From UBA9732 sp052170315 (GTDB lineage: Bacteria; Spirochaetota; Spirochaetia; Sphaerochaetales; Sphaerochaetaceae): a DNA stretch of 64,000 nt. The notes below the pieces were generated by a model. That model was not told the origin of the DNA, did no database searches, and saw only the letters and a list, made by a program, of their open reading frames with translations. The number at the start of each line of letters is the position of its first letter. The stretch's first letter is position 1. Below, piece by piece: positions 52,425-60,778 of this stretch. The stretch is taken from assembly GCA_052170315.1 (NCBI GenBank), contig JBQNAT010000001.1, forward strand, positions 62,001 to 126,000. Direction: 5' to 3'. A program made the position numbers and the translations under genes.

Positions 52425-53464
52425 TTGAAAAGGAAAAAAGCCTGGACGCGCTGCGTCTTATGCTGAATTCAAGGTTCTTCGAGGAAAAAACCGAGGAACT
52501 GTTCAAAGCCGGTCTTGTTCACGGAACAACACATCTGGCCAACGGTCAGGAAGCATCCCAGGCAGGCTTGTGCATGGCTTTGGAAGAAGAAGACTGGATA
52601 GTTCCTACTCACAGATGTCACGGCTTTACAATTTGCAGGGGCTCATTGCCCGTAGCCATGTTCTCCGAGCTTTTAGGCTCAAGGTCAGGTCTCGCAAAGG
52701 GCCTTGGCGGCAGCATGCACATGCCGGACAGGAAAGTTTGTAATCTTGGCTCTTCCGCCGTTGTGGGTTCGGGAGTTCCGCTGTCTGTAGGAATAGCCTT
52801 CTATCAGAAGTTCAAAAGCCTTGGCAGCGCTTCGTTTGCAACATCTACAACACAGAATCCCAAGACCCTGTCACCCTCTCCGGTAAAGAACATGAGCGTT
52901 GCCATCTTCGGTGACGGGGCATCAAGCCGCGGAAGCGTGCATGAGTCAATGAATCTTGCTTCCATCTGGAAGCTGCCGGTTCTTTTTTACTGCGAAAACA
53001 ACCATTACGGAATGTCCGCCTCAAGCGACAAAATGATAAGTACAGACAGGGTGTCTTCACGCGCGAAAGCCTACGGCATGCCCGGCAAAGCCGTTGACGG
53101 AAACGACGTTGAAGCAGTATATGAAGCGGCGCAGGAAGCCTCGGCCTACATAAAAGCGGGGAACGGGCCGTATCTGCTGGAAGTGATGACCTACAGGTTC
53201 AAGGGCCATTCCAAGAATGACAGGCGTCTTTACAGGACTGCGGACGAGGAACAGATGTGGCTGCTGAGGGACCCTATAATCCTTTTCGAGCAGAAGCTGA
53301 TTGAACGCGGATTTTTCACGCGGAAAGAGCTGGATGAGATAGAAACCCAGTGCCGAAGCGGAATTGAAGCTCAGGCGAAGACCGCTTTGGAGAACAGTAA
53401 AGACAAGCTCACACCCGAAGAGGTGGAAAGCATGGTTTACGCGAACGGGGAGGACAGGGAATGA
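52421..53464 (+). CDS. 2-oxo acid dehydrogenase E1 alpha subunit (PDH/acetoin type)
   Basis: A thiamine-diphosphate E1 alpha chain of 347 residues. THLANGQEASQAGLCMALEEED, THRCHGFTICRG, GLGGSMHMPD, the ThDP-binding core GDGASSRGSVHESMNLASIWKLPV and YCENNHYGMSAS are typical, and YRFKGHSKNDRRLYR closes the site. ATG 52421 overlaps the pheT stop; the frame start at 52412 (TTG) is less likely. Together with the beta gene it forms the decarboxylase of a pyruvate- or acetoin-dehydrogenase-like complex, but no E2 or E3 gene follows. Confidence 0.88.
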   Translation: MIEKEKSLDALRLMLNSRFFEEKTEELFKAGLVHGTTHLANGQEASQAGLCMALEEEDWIVPTHRCHGFTICRGSLPVAMFSELLGSRSGLAKGLGGSMHMPDRKVCNLGSSAVVGSGVPLSVGIAFYQKFKSLGSASFATSTTQNPKTLSPSPVKNMSVAIFGDGASSRGSVHESMNLASIWKLPVLFYCENNHYGMSASSDKMISTDRVSSRAKAYGMPGKAVDGNDVEAVYEAAQEASAYIKAGNGPYLLEVMTYRFKGHSKNDRRLYRTADEEQMWLLRDPIILFEQKLIERGFFTRKELDEIETQCRSGIEAQAKTALENSKDKLTPEEVESMVYANGEDRE

Positions 53465-54423
53465 CGTTCAGAGAAGCCATAAGAAAGGCAATGGCGGATG
53501 AGATGTCCGCCGACAAAAACGTTGTACTGTTCGGTGAGGATGTAGGCGTTTACGGGGGCTGTTTTAAAGTTTCGGAAGGGCTTTGGAAAGAGCATCCGGA
53601 CCGGGTCATAGACACTCCTGTATCAGAGGAAGGCTTCACCGGCATGGCTGTGGGCGCGGCAATGATGGGAATGAGGCCCATTATTGAAATAATGTACGCG
53701 GATTTTTTCACGCTGATTTTCGACCCGATAGTCAACCATGCGGCAAAGACGCATTTCATGAGCGGAGGTCAGTTCTGCTGTCCAATCACCGTGCGTCTTC
53801 CTGAAGGCAGCGGTACGGGCCACGGGGCTCAGCACACTCAAAGTCCGGAGGCTCTTTTCATGAACGAAACCGGACTTAAGCTTGTAGCTCCGTCCAATCC
53901 GTCAGATGCCTATCACCTTCTTAGAGCCTCGATAAGGGACAACAACCCCACCCTCTTTTTCGAGCACAAGCTCCTGTATCCTGTTGACGGTGAAATTTCA
54001 CATGAACCGGTTGAGCTTGGTAAAGCAAAAGTGGCGCGCGAAGGACAGGATGTTACAATAATTTCCTATTCCCATGCTGTTCTGACCGCATTGCAGGCGG
54101 CTGAACTCCTTCTGATAGAGGGTATAAACGCAACGGTAGTTGACCTCAGGACCTTAAACCCTATGGACAGGGAAACGGTTTTTGCCCAGGTCAGGAAAAC
54201 AGGGCGCGCAGTTTTGGTTCAGGACCCCAACGGCATAGGCGGAATAAACGCGCAGGTGTGCGCGGCCATCTGTCAGGACAAAGAAACTTTCAGAGCTCTG
54301 AAGTGCCCGGTCCTGCAGTTCAGCGGACGAAACACGCCCGTACCTTTCTCAAAGGAACTTGAAAGGGAAACGATACCTCAGGCGGACAAAATCGCGGCCG
54401 AAATTTCCAAGCTTTTCAAATAA
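53461..54423 (+). CDS. 2-oxo acid dehydrogenase E1 beta subunit
   Basis: A 320-residue E1 beta chain: TFREAIRKAMADEMSADKNV, LFGEDVGVYGGCFKVSEGLW, TPVSEEGFTGMAVGAAMMGMRPI and GSGTGHGAQHTQSPEALFMN, plus YSHAVLTALQAAELL and PMDRETVFA in the C-terminal half. It overlaps the alpha gene by four bases (ATGA), as the two chains form a heterotetramer. It ends just before the convergent AlaX gene. Confidence 0.9.
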   Translation: MTFREAIRKAMADEMSADKNVVLFGEDVGVYGGCFKVSEGLWKEHPDRVIDTPVSEEGFTGMAVGAAMMGMRPIIEIMYADFFTLIFDPIVNHAAKTHFMSGGQFCCPITVRLPEGSGTGHGAQHTQSPEALFMNETGLKLVAPSNPSDAYHLLRASIRDNNPTLFFEHKLLYPVDGEISHEPVELGKAKVAREGQDVTIISYSHAVLTALQAAELLLIEGINATVVDLRTLNPMDRETVFAQVRKTGRAVLVQDPNGIGGINAQVCAAICQDKETFRALKCPVLQFSGRNTPVPFSKELERETIPQADKIAAEISKLFK

Positions 54424-54430
54424 TGAGAGG

Positions 54431-55630
54431 TCAGCCGATAACGGCGGTTCTGAAGTTTTTTTCGAAATCCGCAAGACGTTTTTTACCGTCTTCGCTCTTG
54501 GGGTTTATTGGCGCCATGCCTTGAAAAACAGGTGCCCTTCCGCCGCCTTTCGCGTTGATTTTTACAAGGACTGTGCTTTTAAGGCTATTGAAATCTATTT
54601 TCTCATACTTTCCTTTTAGTACTATCAGCCACTTCATTCCGTCTCCGTTCGGGCAGTGAGCAAGAAGAGCAAGGTCCGTAAAATAAGGGGCGGAGCGAGC
54701 ATAGTTTTGAAGGTCTGTACCCTCCGGGCAGGCAAGCGCGCAAAAGCCGTTTTCATCAATAAGGCCCCGGATTTCTTTTAGAGCAAGCTCTTTTTCAAGT
54801 CTTTCATTTTCACTTTTTGCCTCTGCAAGATTTTTTACCAAAGCTTCAGCCCTGCTTTCTATTTCATCCGACTTGCAGCTTAAAATGGTATTCAGACGCT
54901 GAACGATTTTGCTGTTTTCAAGCGCGCTTTCAAGAGCCTGAGCCCCGCAGCTGAAATAAAGGCGGACATGGCCTCTTATCTGCTCATGTCCTATGCAGTA
55001 AATCAGCCTTATTTCATTTGTGCTGGCAACATGTATCCCGCCGCAGGCAATGCGGTCACAGTCTTCGATTTCAACTATTCTTACATCGCCGTCCACTTTT
55101 ATTGAACGTCTCAGACCAAGGTTTTCAGCTTCTTTATGGCTTAGTTCATGATATTTTATTTTATGGGAATCACGAATTGCATTGTTAGCGGCAAGTATTA
55201 GCCTGTCTACGGTTTCATGAGCTATTTCGCTTCTGTCCGTTTCAATGGTCAGATAGTCGTCTCCCTGATGGACCGCAACGGTACCTATCCCGAACATTGT
55301 GAACATAAGACCGGAAAGAAGATGCTGGGCCGTGTGGATGACCATGAACTTGTAGCGGCGCTCCCAGTCAAGAACCGCTTCAAGTTCCTCTCCCTCATTC
55401 ACCGCGCAATTTTTATCCATTATCAGAACGGAGTCTCCATCTTCCGCCTTGCGCGTATCCAGAACCCTGTAAGGTCCAAGCATTCCCCTGTCGCCCGGCT
55501 GTCCGCCGCTTTCAGGGTAGAAAATGGTACGATTCGTCCGAACTTCAACAGCCTTGTCCGTATGGCGGACTTCGGTTATACGACATTTCAGCGTCTTAAG
55601 ATATGTATCCATGTAGTACGTCTTTTCCAT
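54431..55630 (-). CDS. Alanyl-tRNA editing protein (AlaX-L with DHHA1-like domain)
   Basis: A free-standing editing domain that hydrolyses Ser-tRNA-Ala or Gly-tRNA-Ala. The 399 residues include the opening RTIFYPESGGQPGDRG, zinc ligands in VIHTAQHLLSGLMF (HTAQH), and CGGIHVASTNEIRLI (Cys and His), as in AlaRS editing domains. The extra C-terminal 200 residues contain a coiled part (LVKNLAEAKSENERLEKELA) and a DHHA1-like domain with GGGRAPVFQG. Such proteins guard against mistranslation. GAGGG lies before the ATG. Confidence 0.88.
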   Translation of the reverse strand: MEKTYYMDTYLKTLKCRITEVRHTDKAVEVRTNRTIFYPESGGQPGDRGMLGPYRVLDTRKAEDGDSVLIMDKNCAVNEGEELEAVLDWERRYKFMVIHTAQHLLSGLMFTMFGIGTVAVHQGDDYLTIETDRSEIAHETVDRLILAANNAIRDSHKIKYHELSHKEAENLGLRRSIKVDGDVRIVEIEDCDRIACGGIHVASTNEIRLIYCIGHEQIRGHVRLYFSCGAQALESALENSKIVQRLNTILSCKSDEIESRAEALVKNLAEAKSENERLEKELALKEIRGLIDENGFCALACPEGTDLQNYARSAPYFTDLALLAHCPNGDGMKWLIVLKGKYEKIDFNSLKSTVLVKINAKGGGRAPVFQGMAPINPKSEDGKKRLADFEKNFRTAVIG

Positions 55631-55745
55631 ATTGCCCTCTTTGTACAGATATACTATTAATCAAATACAGCCTGACGCGCAAGTTGTCTAACAGTTCAAA
55701 AATTATTATCTTTTAGGTGAAAACGCACAAACCGGAGATAAGATA

Positions 55746-56300
55746 ATGTCAAAAATAAAGTCGGCTTGGGAAATAGCCCTTGAAAAAACTCAGGATATAG
55801 AGATGGACGAGTCCAGATACAGAGAGGATAAGCTTAAAAAGGAAGGCATGGCTCTTGCGGGCGGCTACCTGAACAACACGGACCGGAAGCTTTCAGAAAC
55901 AGCCGCGAAGTTCGCTTCCTATAAAGGCGAAGACAAAGCTCTTGTAAAAGAAGGTATGGCAAACGCCATTCTGTCAAATATCAGTCTCCCCTCAGATGAT
56001 CTTTTTCAGACGCGCTTCGAGCGTCTTGGAGACCTTGTGAATCTTGAAACAGGCGGCAATGCTCAGGCGGATTCCGTTATGCATCAGATAATAGACTTCC
56101 TGAAACAGTTCATTGAAGCCAAAAATGCTTTTGTTGAAAGGATGAAGTCTCAGATTCAGCAGGCAATGGAAAACAATCCGGAAGGCGTAAATACCTCACA
56201 GTACTCACAGCTTATCAGCCAGAACCTGAAAAAGATGGAAAATCAGTATTCGGAAGCCCTTGAAAATACAAAAGAAACCCTTAAAGAGCTTCTTTCGTGA
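55746..56300 (+). CDS. Unrecognised helical protein, possibly spirochaete-specific
   Basis: A 184-residue hydrophilic protein with no signal peptide or membrane helix. It is mostly helical, with charged repeats at the start (WEIALEKTQDIEMDESRYRE) and a coiled-coil-like tail (LKKMENQYSEALENTKETLK). No catalytic motif is visible. I do not recognise the family. It has its own GGAG site before the ATG and is flanked by divergent or convergent genes, so it is likely monocistronic. Confidence 0.6.
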   Translation: MSKIKSAWEIALEKTQDIEMDESRYREDKLKKEGMALAGGYLNNTDRKLSETAAKFASYKGEDKALVKEGMANAILSNISLPSDDLFQTRFERLGDLVNLETGGNAQADSVMHQIIDFLKQFIEAKNAFVERMKSQIQQAMENNPEGVNTSQYSQLISQNLKKMENQYSEALENTKETLKELLS

Positions 56301-56339
56301 GAATATTTATTTTAAGGCGCCGTCCGGGCTGATTCGGAT

Positions 56340-57272
56340 TTAACCCGTGAACATTTCGGTTGAAAGATACCTGTCGCCCGTATCCGGAAGAAGAGCGACT
56401 ATAGTCTTGCCCCTGTTTTCAGGTCTCTTCGCAAGGATTGCCGCGGCATGAAGGGCTGCGCCGGATGAAATTCCCACAAGAATTCCGTCCTTTCTTGCAA
56501 GCTCACGCCCCGCGGTAAACGCATCTTCGTTTGAAACCGTGATTATCTCGTCATATATTTTTGTATTCAGAGTCTTTGGAACAAAACCGGCGCCTATTCC
56601 CTGTATTTTATGTGGACCGCCCACGCCCTTTGACAGTACGGGGGAAGCAGCAGGTTCTACCGCGACAATTTTTATATCCGGATTTTTTGACTTAAGGTAT
56701 TCGCCCACACCGGAAATTGTTCCGCCCGTACCTATGCCCGCAACAAAGATATCCACCTTGCCGTCGGTATCGTTCCAAATTTCAGGTCCTGTAGTAGCGA
56801 TATGAGTTGCGGGGTTCACAGGATTTGTAAACTGGCCGGGAATGAAGCTGTTCGGAATTTCTCTTGCAAGCTCTTCAGCTTTTTCAATTGCGCCCTTTGT
56901 GCCTTTGACGCCCTCCGTGAGGAAAACCTCCGCTCCGTAGGCCTTAAGCAGGTTTCTGCGCTCTACGCTCATAGTTTCAGGCAGTGTGATGATAATACGG
57001 TATCCGCGCGATGCGGCAACCGCGGCAAGTCCAATGCCGGTATTCCCGCTTGTAGGCTCTATAATCACCGAATCCTTCTTCAAAAGCCCCTTCTTCTCCG
57101 CATCCTCTATCATGGCCTTTGCGATTCTGTCCTTCACGCTTCCTGCCGGGTTAAAGTATTCCAGCTTGACAAGTACCTGAGCCTCCAGACCGTTGGCTTT
57201 TGAATAATTGCTCACTTTGACCAGTGGGGTATTTCCCACAAGCTCCGTTATCCTTTCATAAATCTTAGGCAT
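56340..57272 (-). CDS. cysK: Cysteine synthase A
   Basis: O-acetylserine sulfhydrylase, a PLP enzyme. The 310-residue protein has ELVGNTPLVKVSNYS, the PLP-lysine motif NPAGSVKDRIAKAMIEDAE, PTSGNTGIGLAAVAA and GTGGTISGVGEYLK. ATG 57272 has GAGGAGAA seven bases upstream, so the longer frame to 57341 is rejected. It faces mgtE divergently. Confidence 0.94.
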   Translation of the reverse strand: MPKIYERITELVGNTPLVKVSNYSKANGLEAQVLVKLEYFNPAGSVKDRIAKAMIEDAEKKGLLKKDSVIIEPTSGNTGIGLAAVAASRGYRIIITLPETMSVERRNLLKAYGAEVFLTEGVKGTKGAIEKAEELAREIPNSFIPGQFTNPVNPATHIATTGPEIWNDTDGKVDIFVAGIGTGGTISGVGEYLKSKNPDIKIVAVEPAASPVLSKGVGGPHKIQGIGAGFVPKTLNTKIYDEIITVSNEDAFTAGRELARKDGILVGISSGAALHAAAILAKRPENRGKTIVALLPDTGDRYLSTEMFTG

Positions 57273-57389
57273 ATCCGTTCTCCTCATACCCGGTTTTGAC
57301 AGGTTTTGCATTAAAAATACACCTAAAGCCCAAAAAGTCAAGGTTTATTACACCATCAGCATTTTCATTTATTTTCCTTTTATTTCATA

Positions 57390-57418
57390 TTGAAAGCATC
57401 GCTTCAAACTGTTAAAAT
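57390..57418 (+). promoter_or_regulatory. mgtE leader promoter
   Basis: TTGAAA (57390-57395), 17 bp, TAAAAT (57413-57418). The predicted start near 57425 gives a leader of about 205 nt before mgtE, unusually long here. Confidence 0.55.
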
Positions 57419-57470
57419 CTTTTTTTGGGTAAGTATTATGCCCGCATCTCAAAATTCAGGAGGACTTGTC

Positions 57471-57560
57471 ATGGAAGCTGGCAGTAGATTGTTCGCAGAT
57501 TCCGACCCTGTGCCTGATTTAAAGTCCTCCGGAAAAAGTACAGCTGCTTCAAGAGACTGA
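57471..57560 (+). CDS. Candidate leader peptide upstream of mgtE
   Basis: A 29-codon frame with a strong AGGAGG site six bases before its ATG. The peptide contains ADSDPVPDLKSS, alternating acidic and proline residues. In enteric bacteria, leader peptides of Mg2+ transporter genes (MgtL) use acidic/proline runs to stall or dismantle ribosomes at low Mg2+. GGAGGACTT (57459-57467), which includes its Shine-Dalgarno sequence, is perfectly complementary to AAGTCCTCC (57522-57530) inside the frame, so the RNA can hide its own start. Translation is inferred; no homologue is known to me. Confidence 0.4.
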   Translation: MEAGSRLFADSDPVPDLKSSGKSTAASRD

Positions 57561-57629
57561 TTTTAAGCAACACGGTTGTTTCTGCACTGATACAGTTCCA
57601 CTCTAAAAACATGCCAAAGGAGAATTGTT

Positions 57630-59021
57630 ATGGAACAACACAATGTTAGTGTCGAAGATACATTGAAGACCTTAGTCAAAAACAAGAAATACTCAACGGT
57701 AAAAGACGTGCTTGCCACGATGAACCCGTCTGACATCGCAGCCATCTTCAACCAGCTTGATGAGGAAGAACTTCCAATAATGTTCAGGCTTATGCCCAAG
57801 GCCCTTGCCGCGGATACCTTCGTGGAGATGGACCCTGACAATCAGGAGCTGCTGATAAAAGGCTTTTCGGATACGGAGCTGAAGCAGGTTCTGGACGAGC
57901 TTTACATAGACGACGCGGCGGACATAGTCGAAGAAATGCCTGCAAACGTAGTAAGCAGGATACTTATGCACATCACGCCCGACAAACGGCGGGAGATAAA
58001 CGAGATACTGCAGTTCCCCGAAAACTCTGCGGGCTCTATCATGACAACGGAGTATGTCTCTCTTTCCCCCAACATGTCAGTCAGAGACGCCTTTGAAAAA
58101 ATAAGGGAAACCGGAGTTGACAAGGAAACCATATACACCTGCTATGTACTGTCCAAGTTCAACAAAATACTGGGTCTTGTTTCGGCAAAAGACCTTATGT
58201 TGGCAAAAGACACGGACCAGCAGGTTGATACCCTTATGACCACTAACGTCATCACCGTAAGCACCATGACGGACCAGGAAGAAGTTGCAAAACAGCTGTC
58301 CAAGTATAACTTCCTGGCACTGCCCGTTGTAAACAGCGATAACCGCATGGTTGGAATCATAACCTTCGACGATGCCATGGACGTCATGGAAAAAGAGGCG
58401 ACAGAAGATATCACAATCATGTCCGCTCAGACGCCTTACGAAAAACCATACCTTAAGACATCCCCCTGGGAGCTTTTCAAGCACAGAATTCCATGGCTTC
58501 TTATCCTCATGGTTTCCGCGACCTTCACAGGTCTTATCATAACAAAGTTCGAATCCGCGCTTTCCCAGCTTGTAATCCTCACGGCCTTCATACCAATGCT
58601 GATGGATACAGGAGGAAACTCCGGCTCACAGTCATCAGTAACGGTTATACGCGCCATTTCAATAGGCGAGCTGAAATTTAAAAACATATGGCAGGTAGTA
58701 ATTAAGGAGGCCTTAACGGCCCTCATGTGCGGGCTGGCGCTTGCAGTAGTATGTTTCGGAAAGGTCATGCTTATAGACGGTATTATTTTCGGCAATATGT
58801 CAAAGGCTACAACCTACTCATTCCCTACCGTAGCGCTTGTCGTGAGCCTTACCATGGCTATAACGGTACTGGCCGCAAAGCTTATAGGCTGTTCAATGCC
58901 GCTTATAGCGAAAAAGCTTGGATTTGACCCGGCCGTAATGGCAAGCCCAATCCTGACAACTATAGTTGATGCCCTGTCTCTTATTGTATATCTGGAAATT
59001 GCGACTCTAATTCTGTTCTAG
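57630..59021 (+). CDS. mgtE: Magnesium transporter MgtE
   Basis: A Mg2+-gated channel, 463 residues. The N-terminal MgtE_N domain (PSDIAAIFNQLDEEELPIMF, VVEEMPANV-like DIVEEMPANVVSRIL), a pair of CBS domains (LGLVSAKDLMLAKD, FLALPVVNSDNRMVGIITFD) and five membrane helices of the SLC41 domain (MLMDTGGNSGSQSSVTVIRA) are complete. AAAGGAG precedes the ATG. The CBS/N domains sense cytosolic Mg2+; the leader may add a second, transcript-level control. Confidence 0.94.
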   Translation: MEQHNVSVEDTLKTLVKNKKYSTVKDVLATMNPSDIAAIFNQLDEEELPIMFRLMPKALAADTFVEMDPDNQELLIKGFSDTELKQVLDELYIDDAADIVEEMPANVVSRILMHITPDKRREINEILQFPENSAGSIMTTEYVSLSPNMSVRDAFEKIRETGVDKETIYTCYVLSKFNKILGLVSAKDLMLAKDTDQQVDTLMTTNVITVSTMTDQEEVAKQLSKYNFLALPVVNSDNRMVGIITFDDAMDVMEKEATEDITIMSAQTPYEKPYLKTSPWELFKHRIPWLLILMVSATFTGLIITKFESALSQLVILTAFIPMLMDTGGNSGSQSSVTVIRAISIGELKFKNIWQVVIKEALTALMCGLALAVVCFGKVMLIDGIIFGNMSKATTYSFPTVALVVSLTMAITVLAAKLIGCSMPLIAKKLGFDPAVMASPILTTIVDALSLIVYLEIATLILF

Positions 59022-59037
59022 GCTGTCCGGACCGCCT
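59020..59037. terminator. Convergent terminator, mgtE/yczE-like
   Basis: AGGC-T-GTCC followed by GGAC-C-GCCT (59020-59037) is a palindrome between convergent stops, followed by an AT-rich run. Only a moderate terminator. Confidence 0.4.
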
Positions 59038-59715
59038 TTAAAAATATTTTCTCAATTCAAGTCCGTCTTTAAAGCTGAAAAACCTTTCAAAGGCTTTTGA
59101 GCACAGTCCTATCATTGTCCCGTTTATAAGCGCGCAGAGCGCTGTACCCAGTTTTACGCCTTCAAAAACCCAGAGGCCGAAAAAACTGAAAGAAAGGGCT
59201 ATGCCAATAAGACAGCTTGTGATGTCATAGCCTGTTTTGAACCTGTTTATGCCTATCCCGAATTTTGCAGATACTTCCTTCACAAACAGTTCATAAACTT
59301 CAGGAGCTATATATGTATGGAAGAAAAGAGATATCCCCATTGAGCACAATATCATGCCTGAAATATAAATAACAAGCCGGGACGCCATACTGTCAGCGCT
59401 TATTCCCGAAACCGCCCACATCCAGAAATCAAGTATGAAACCGTATATGACGGCGGTTACAAAAGAGAAAAGATAGCTTACCTTGAAACGTCTTATGACA
59501 AACATCATTACCAAAAGCAAAACGGCCTGCAGAGTGTATTCCGCCATGCCGAATGTGAAAAAGCTGAAGCTTTGAGACAGCTTCAGATACAACAGATAAG
59601 CAGGAGCCACAACCATTGAAACCCCGAAATCCGCCTTTTCCATGAAGGCAACTCCAAGAGAAACAAAAATCAGTCCAAAGACATAGGCAAGTTCGGTATA
59701 GAACGTTCTTTTCAT
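59038..59715 (-). CDS. YczE/YyaS/YitT-type membrane protein
   Basis: A 225-residue membrane protein with about six helices, opening TELAYVFGLIFVSLGVAFME and including KTGYDITSCLIGIALSF, as in the YczE family. Function is unknown; Bacillus YczE affects antibiotic synthesis indirectly. A -10 TAGGAT with -35 TTGAGG lies eight bases before the ATG and there is no Shine-Dalgarno sequence. Confidence 0.7.
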   Translation of the reverse strand: MKRTFYTELAYVFGLIFVSLGVAFMEKADFGVSMVVAPAYLLYLKLSQSFSFFTFGMAEYTLQAVLLLVMMFVIRRFKVSYLFSFVTAVIYGFILDFWMWAVSGISADSMASRLVIYISGMILCSMGISLFFHTYIAPEVYELFVKEVSAKFGIGINRFKTGYDITSCLIGIALSFSFFGLWVFEGVKLGTALCALINGTMIGLCSKAFERFFSFKDGLELRKYF

Positions 59716-59723
59716 GGTTCAGA

Positions 59724-59752
59724 ATCCTATCACAATCAAAGTTCCGCCTCAA
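59724..59752 (-). promoter_or_regulatory. Leaderless-type promoter of the YczE-like gene
   Basis: Minus strand: TTGAGG (59747-59752), 17 bp, TAGGAT (59724-59729), eight bases, ATG. Confidence 0.45.
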
Positions 59753-59767
59753 TAAGACTATGAAACA

Positions 59768-59800
59768 GCGGTTTGAAAAGGCGGTTTGAAACGGCGGTTC
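59768..59800. repeat. 13-bp tandem repeat, 2.5 copies
   Basis: GCGGTTTGAAAAG, GCGGTTTGAAACG and GCGGTTC follow one another. Confidence 0.85.
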
Positions 59801-59893
59801 ATACAGGCAGGCCGCTATTGAAGTATTGTTTTTCTTTAAATAATATTTAACTTATACAGCTATACAGCTACAGATCATCTGCCGGAGGCGTCC

Positions 59894-60340
59894 ATGACAA
59901 ACTATGAAGAAATAAACTCAATGCTTGAGTCCCTGATTTCAGGTGTAAACTTCACAATGAGCAACCTGGCGAACGCGTCCGCTCTTCTGAAAGAAAAACT
60001 TTCCGGCATAAACTGGGCAGGTTTCTATGTTGTCAAAGATGGGAAGCTGGTTCTTGGACCTTTCCAGGGCAAGGTTGCCTGTACCGTAATCCCCCTGGGG
60101 AAAGGCGTGTGCGGAACCGCGGCAGCTCAAAATGTAACCCTCATTGTTGACGATGTCCATAAATTTGAAGGCCATATTGCCTGCGACAGCGCAAGCAACT
60201 CTGAAATTGTAGTCCCCATTCACAGGGACGGCAAAATTTTCGGTGTTCTTGATATTGACAGCCCTCTTTTATCCCGCTTCACAGCTTCCGACATGGCAGG
60301 TCTTGAAAGCTTTGTTAAAATATTGGAGAAGCATATCTGA
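59894..60340 (+). CDS. msrC: Free methionine-(R)-sulfoxide reductase (GAF domain)
   Basis: A 148-residue single GAF-domain enzyme. GINWAGFYVVKDGKLVLGPF, GKVACTVIPLGKGVCGTAA and VHKFEGHIACDSASNSEIVV carry the three conserved cysteines of fRMsr (in ACTVI, GVCG and IACDS), so the catalytic set is complete. It repairs free methionine oxide. GGAGG lies before the ATG. It extends the oxidative-stress gene set with bcp and Hrb. Confidence 0.9.
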   Translation: MTNYEEINSMLESLISGVNFTMSNLANASALLKEKLSGINWAGFYVVKDGKLVLGPFQGKVACTVIPLGKGVCGTAAAQNVTLIVDDVHKFEGHIACDSASNSEIVVPIHRDGKIFGVLDIDSPLLSRFTASDMAGLESFVKILEKHI

Positions 60341-60378
60341 TTTCATGGGCTTTCATGGGTTTTCATGGGTTTTCATAA
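60341..60378. repeat. 10-bp tandem repeat, 3.7 copies
   Basis: TTTCATGGG(C/T) in four successive copies, the last decayed to TTTCATAAG, directly after the msrC stop. Confidence 0.9.
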
Positions 60379-60537
60379 GTCGCAAAAATAACATTTCCGT
60401 GGCAGAAATGTCCGAATTGAGAATTTTAACTTAATTTTGACCGGTTCGCCGGGACTGCGCCGGTTGAGAACTACTTTTATAAGTGCATCAGGCGATTAAA
60501 ATGAGAATTGCAACAATTGACAGGCAATTGATATAAA

Positions 60538-60562
60538 AACAACCCTCGATTTGAGAGTTGTT
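60538..60562 (-). terminator. tRNA-Cys terminator
   Basis: AACAACCCTC (60538-60547) pairs with GAGAGTTGTT (60553-60562, one G-U) around GATTT; on the minus strand a T-run follows. Confidence 0.8.
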
Positions 60563-60565
60563 TGA

Positions 60566-60639
60566 AGGTGCCGACCGGATTTGAACCGGTGAACAACGGT
60601 TTTGCAGACCGCCCCCTTAGACCGCTTGGGTACAGCACC
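60566..60639 (-). tRNA. tRNA-Cys(GCA)
   Basis: On the minus strand acceptor GGTGCTG pairs with CGGCACC, anticodon stem GCGGT/ACCGT frames CTGCAAA with anticodon GCA, and the T arm is CCGGTTCAAATCCGG. The discriminator is U, an identity element of tRNA-Cys. TTGCAA, 17 bp and TACATT precede it. Confidence 0.95.
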
Positions 60640-60778
60640 GATGCCATATTAATGTAGCAAAATTCAAAGTCAGTTGCAAGTACTAAGAAATGCTTTAAAA
60701 CAGCCGTTATTCTTGTTTTATCTTACTTGTAAAACATTGGAATTTAAATGAAAATAATACAATGAACATGGAGGAAGA

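Noticed and set aside
57273..57629. M-box Mg2+ riboswitch before mgtE
   Set aside because: I cannot find the conserved M-box helices; the small frame and complementary stem explain the leader better.
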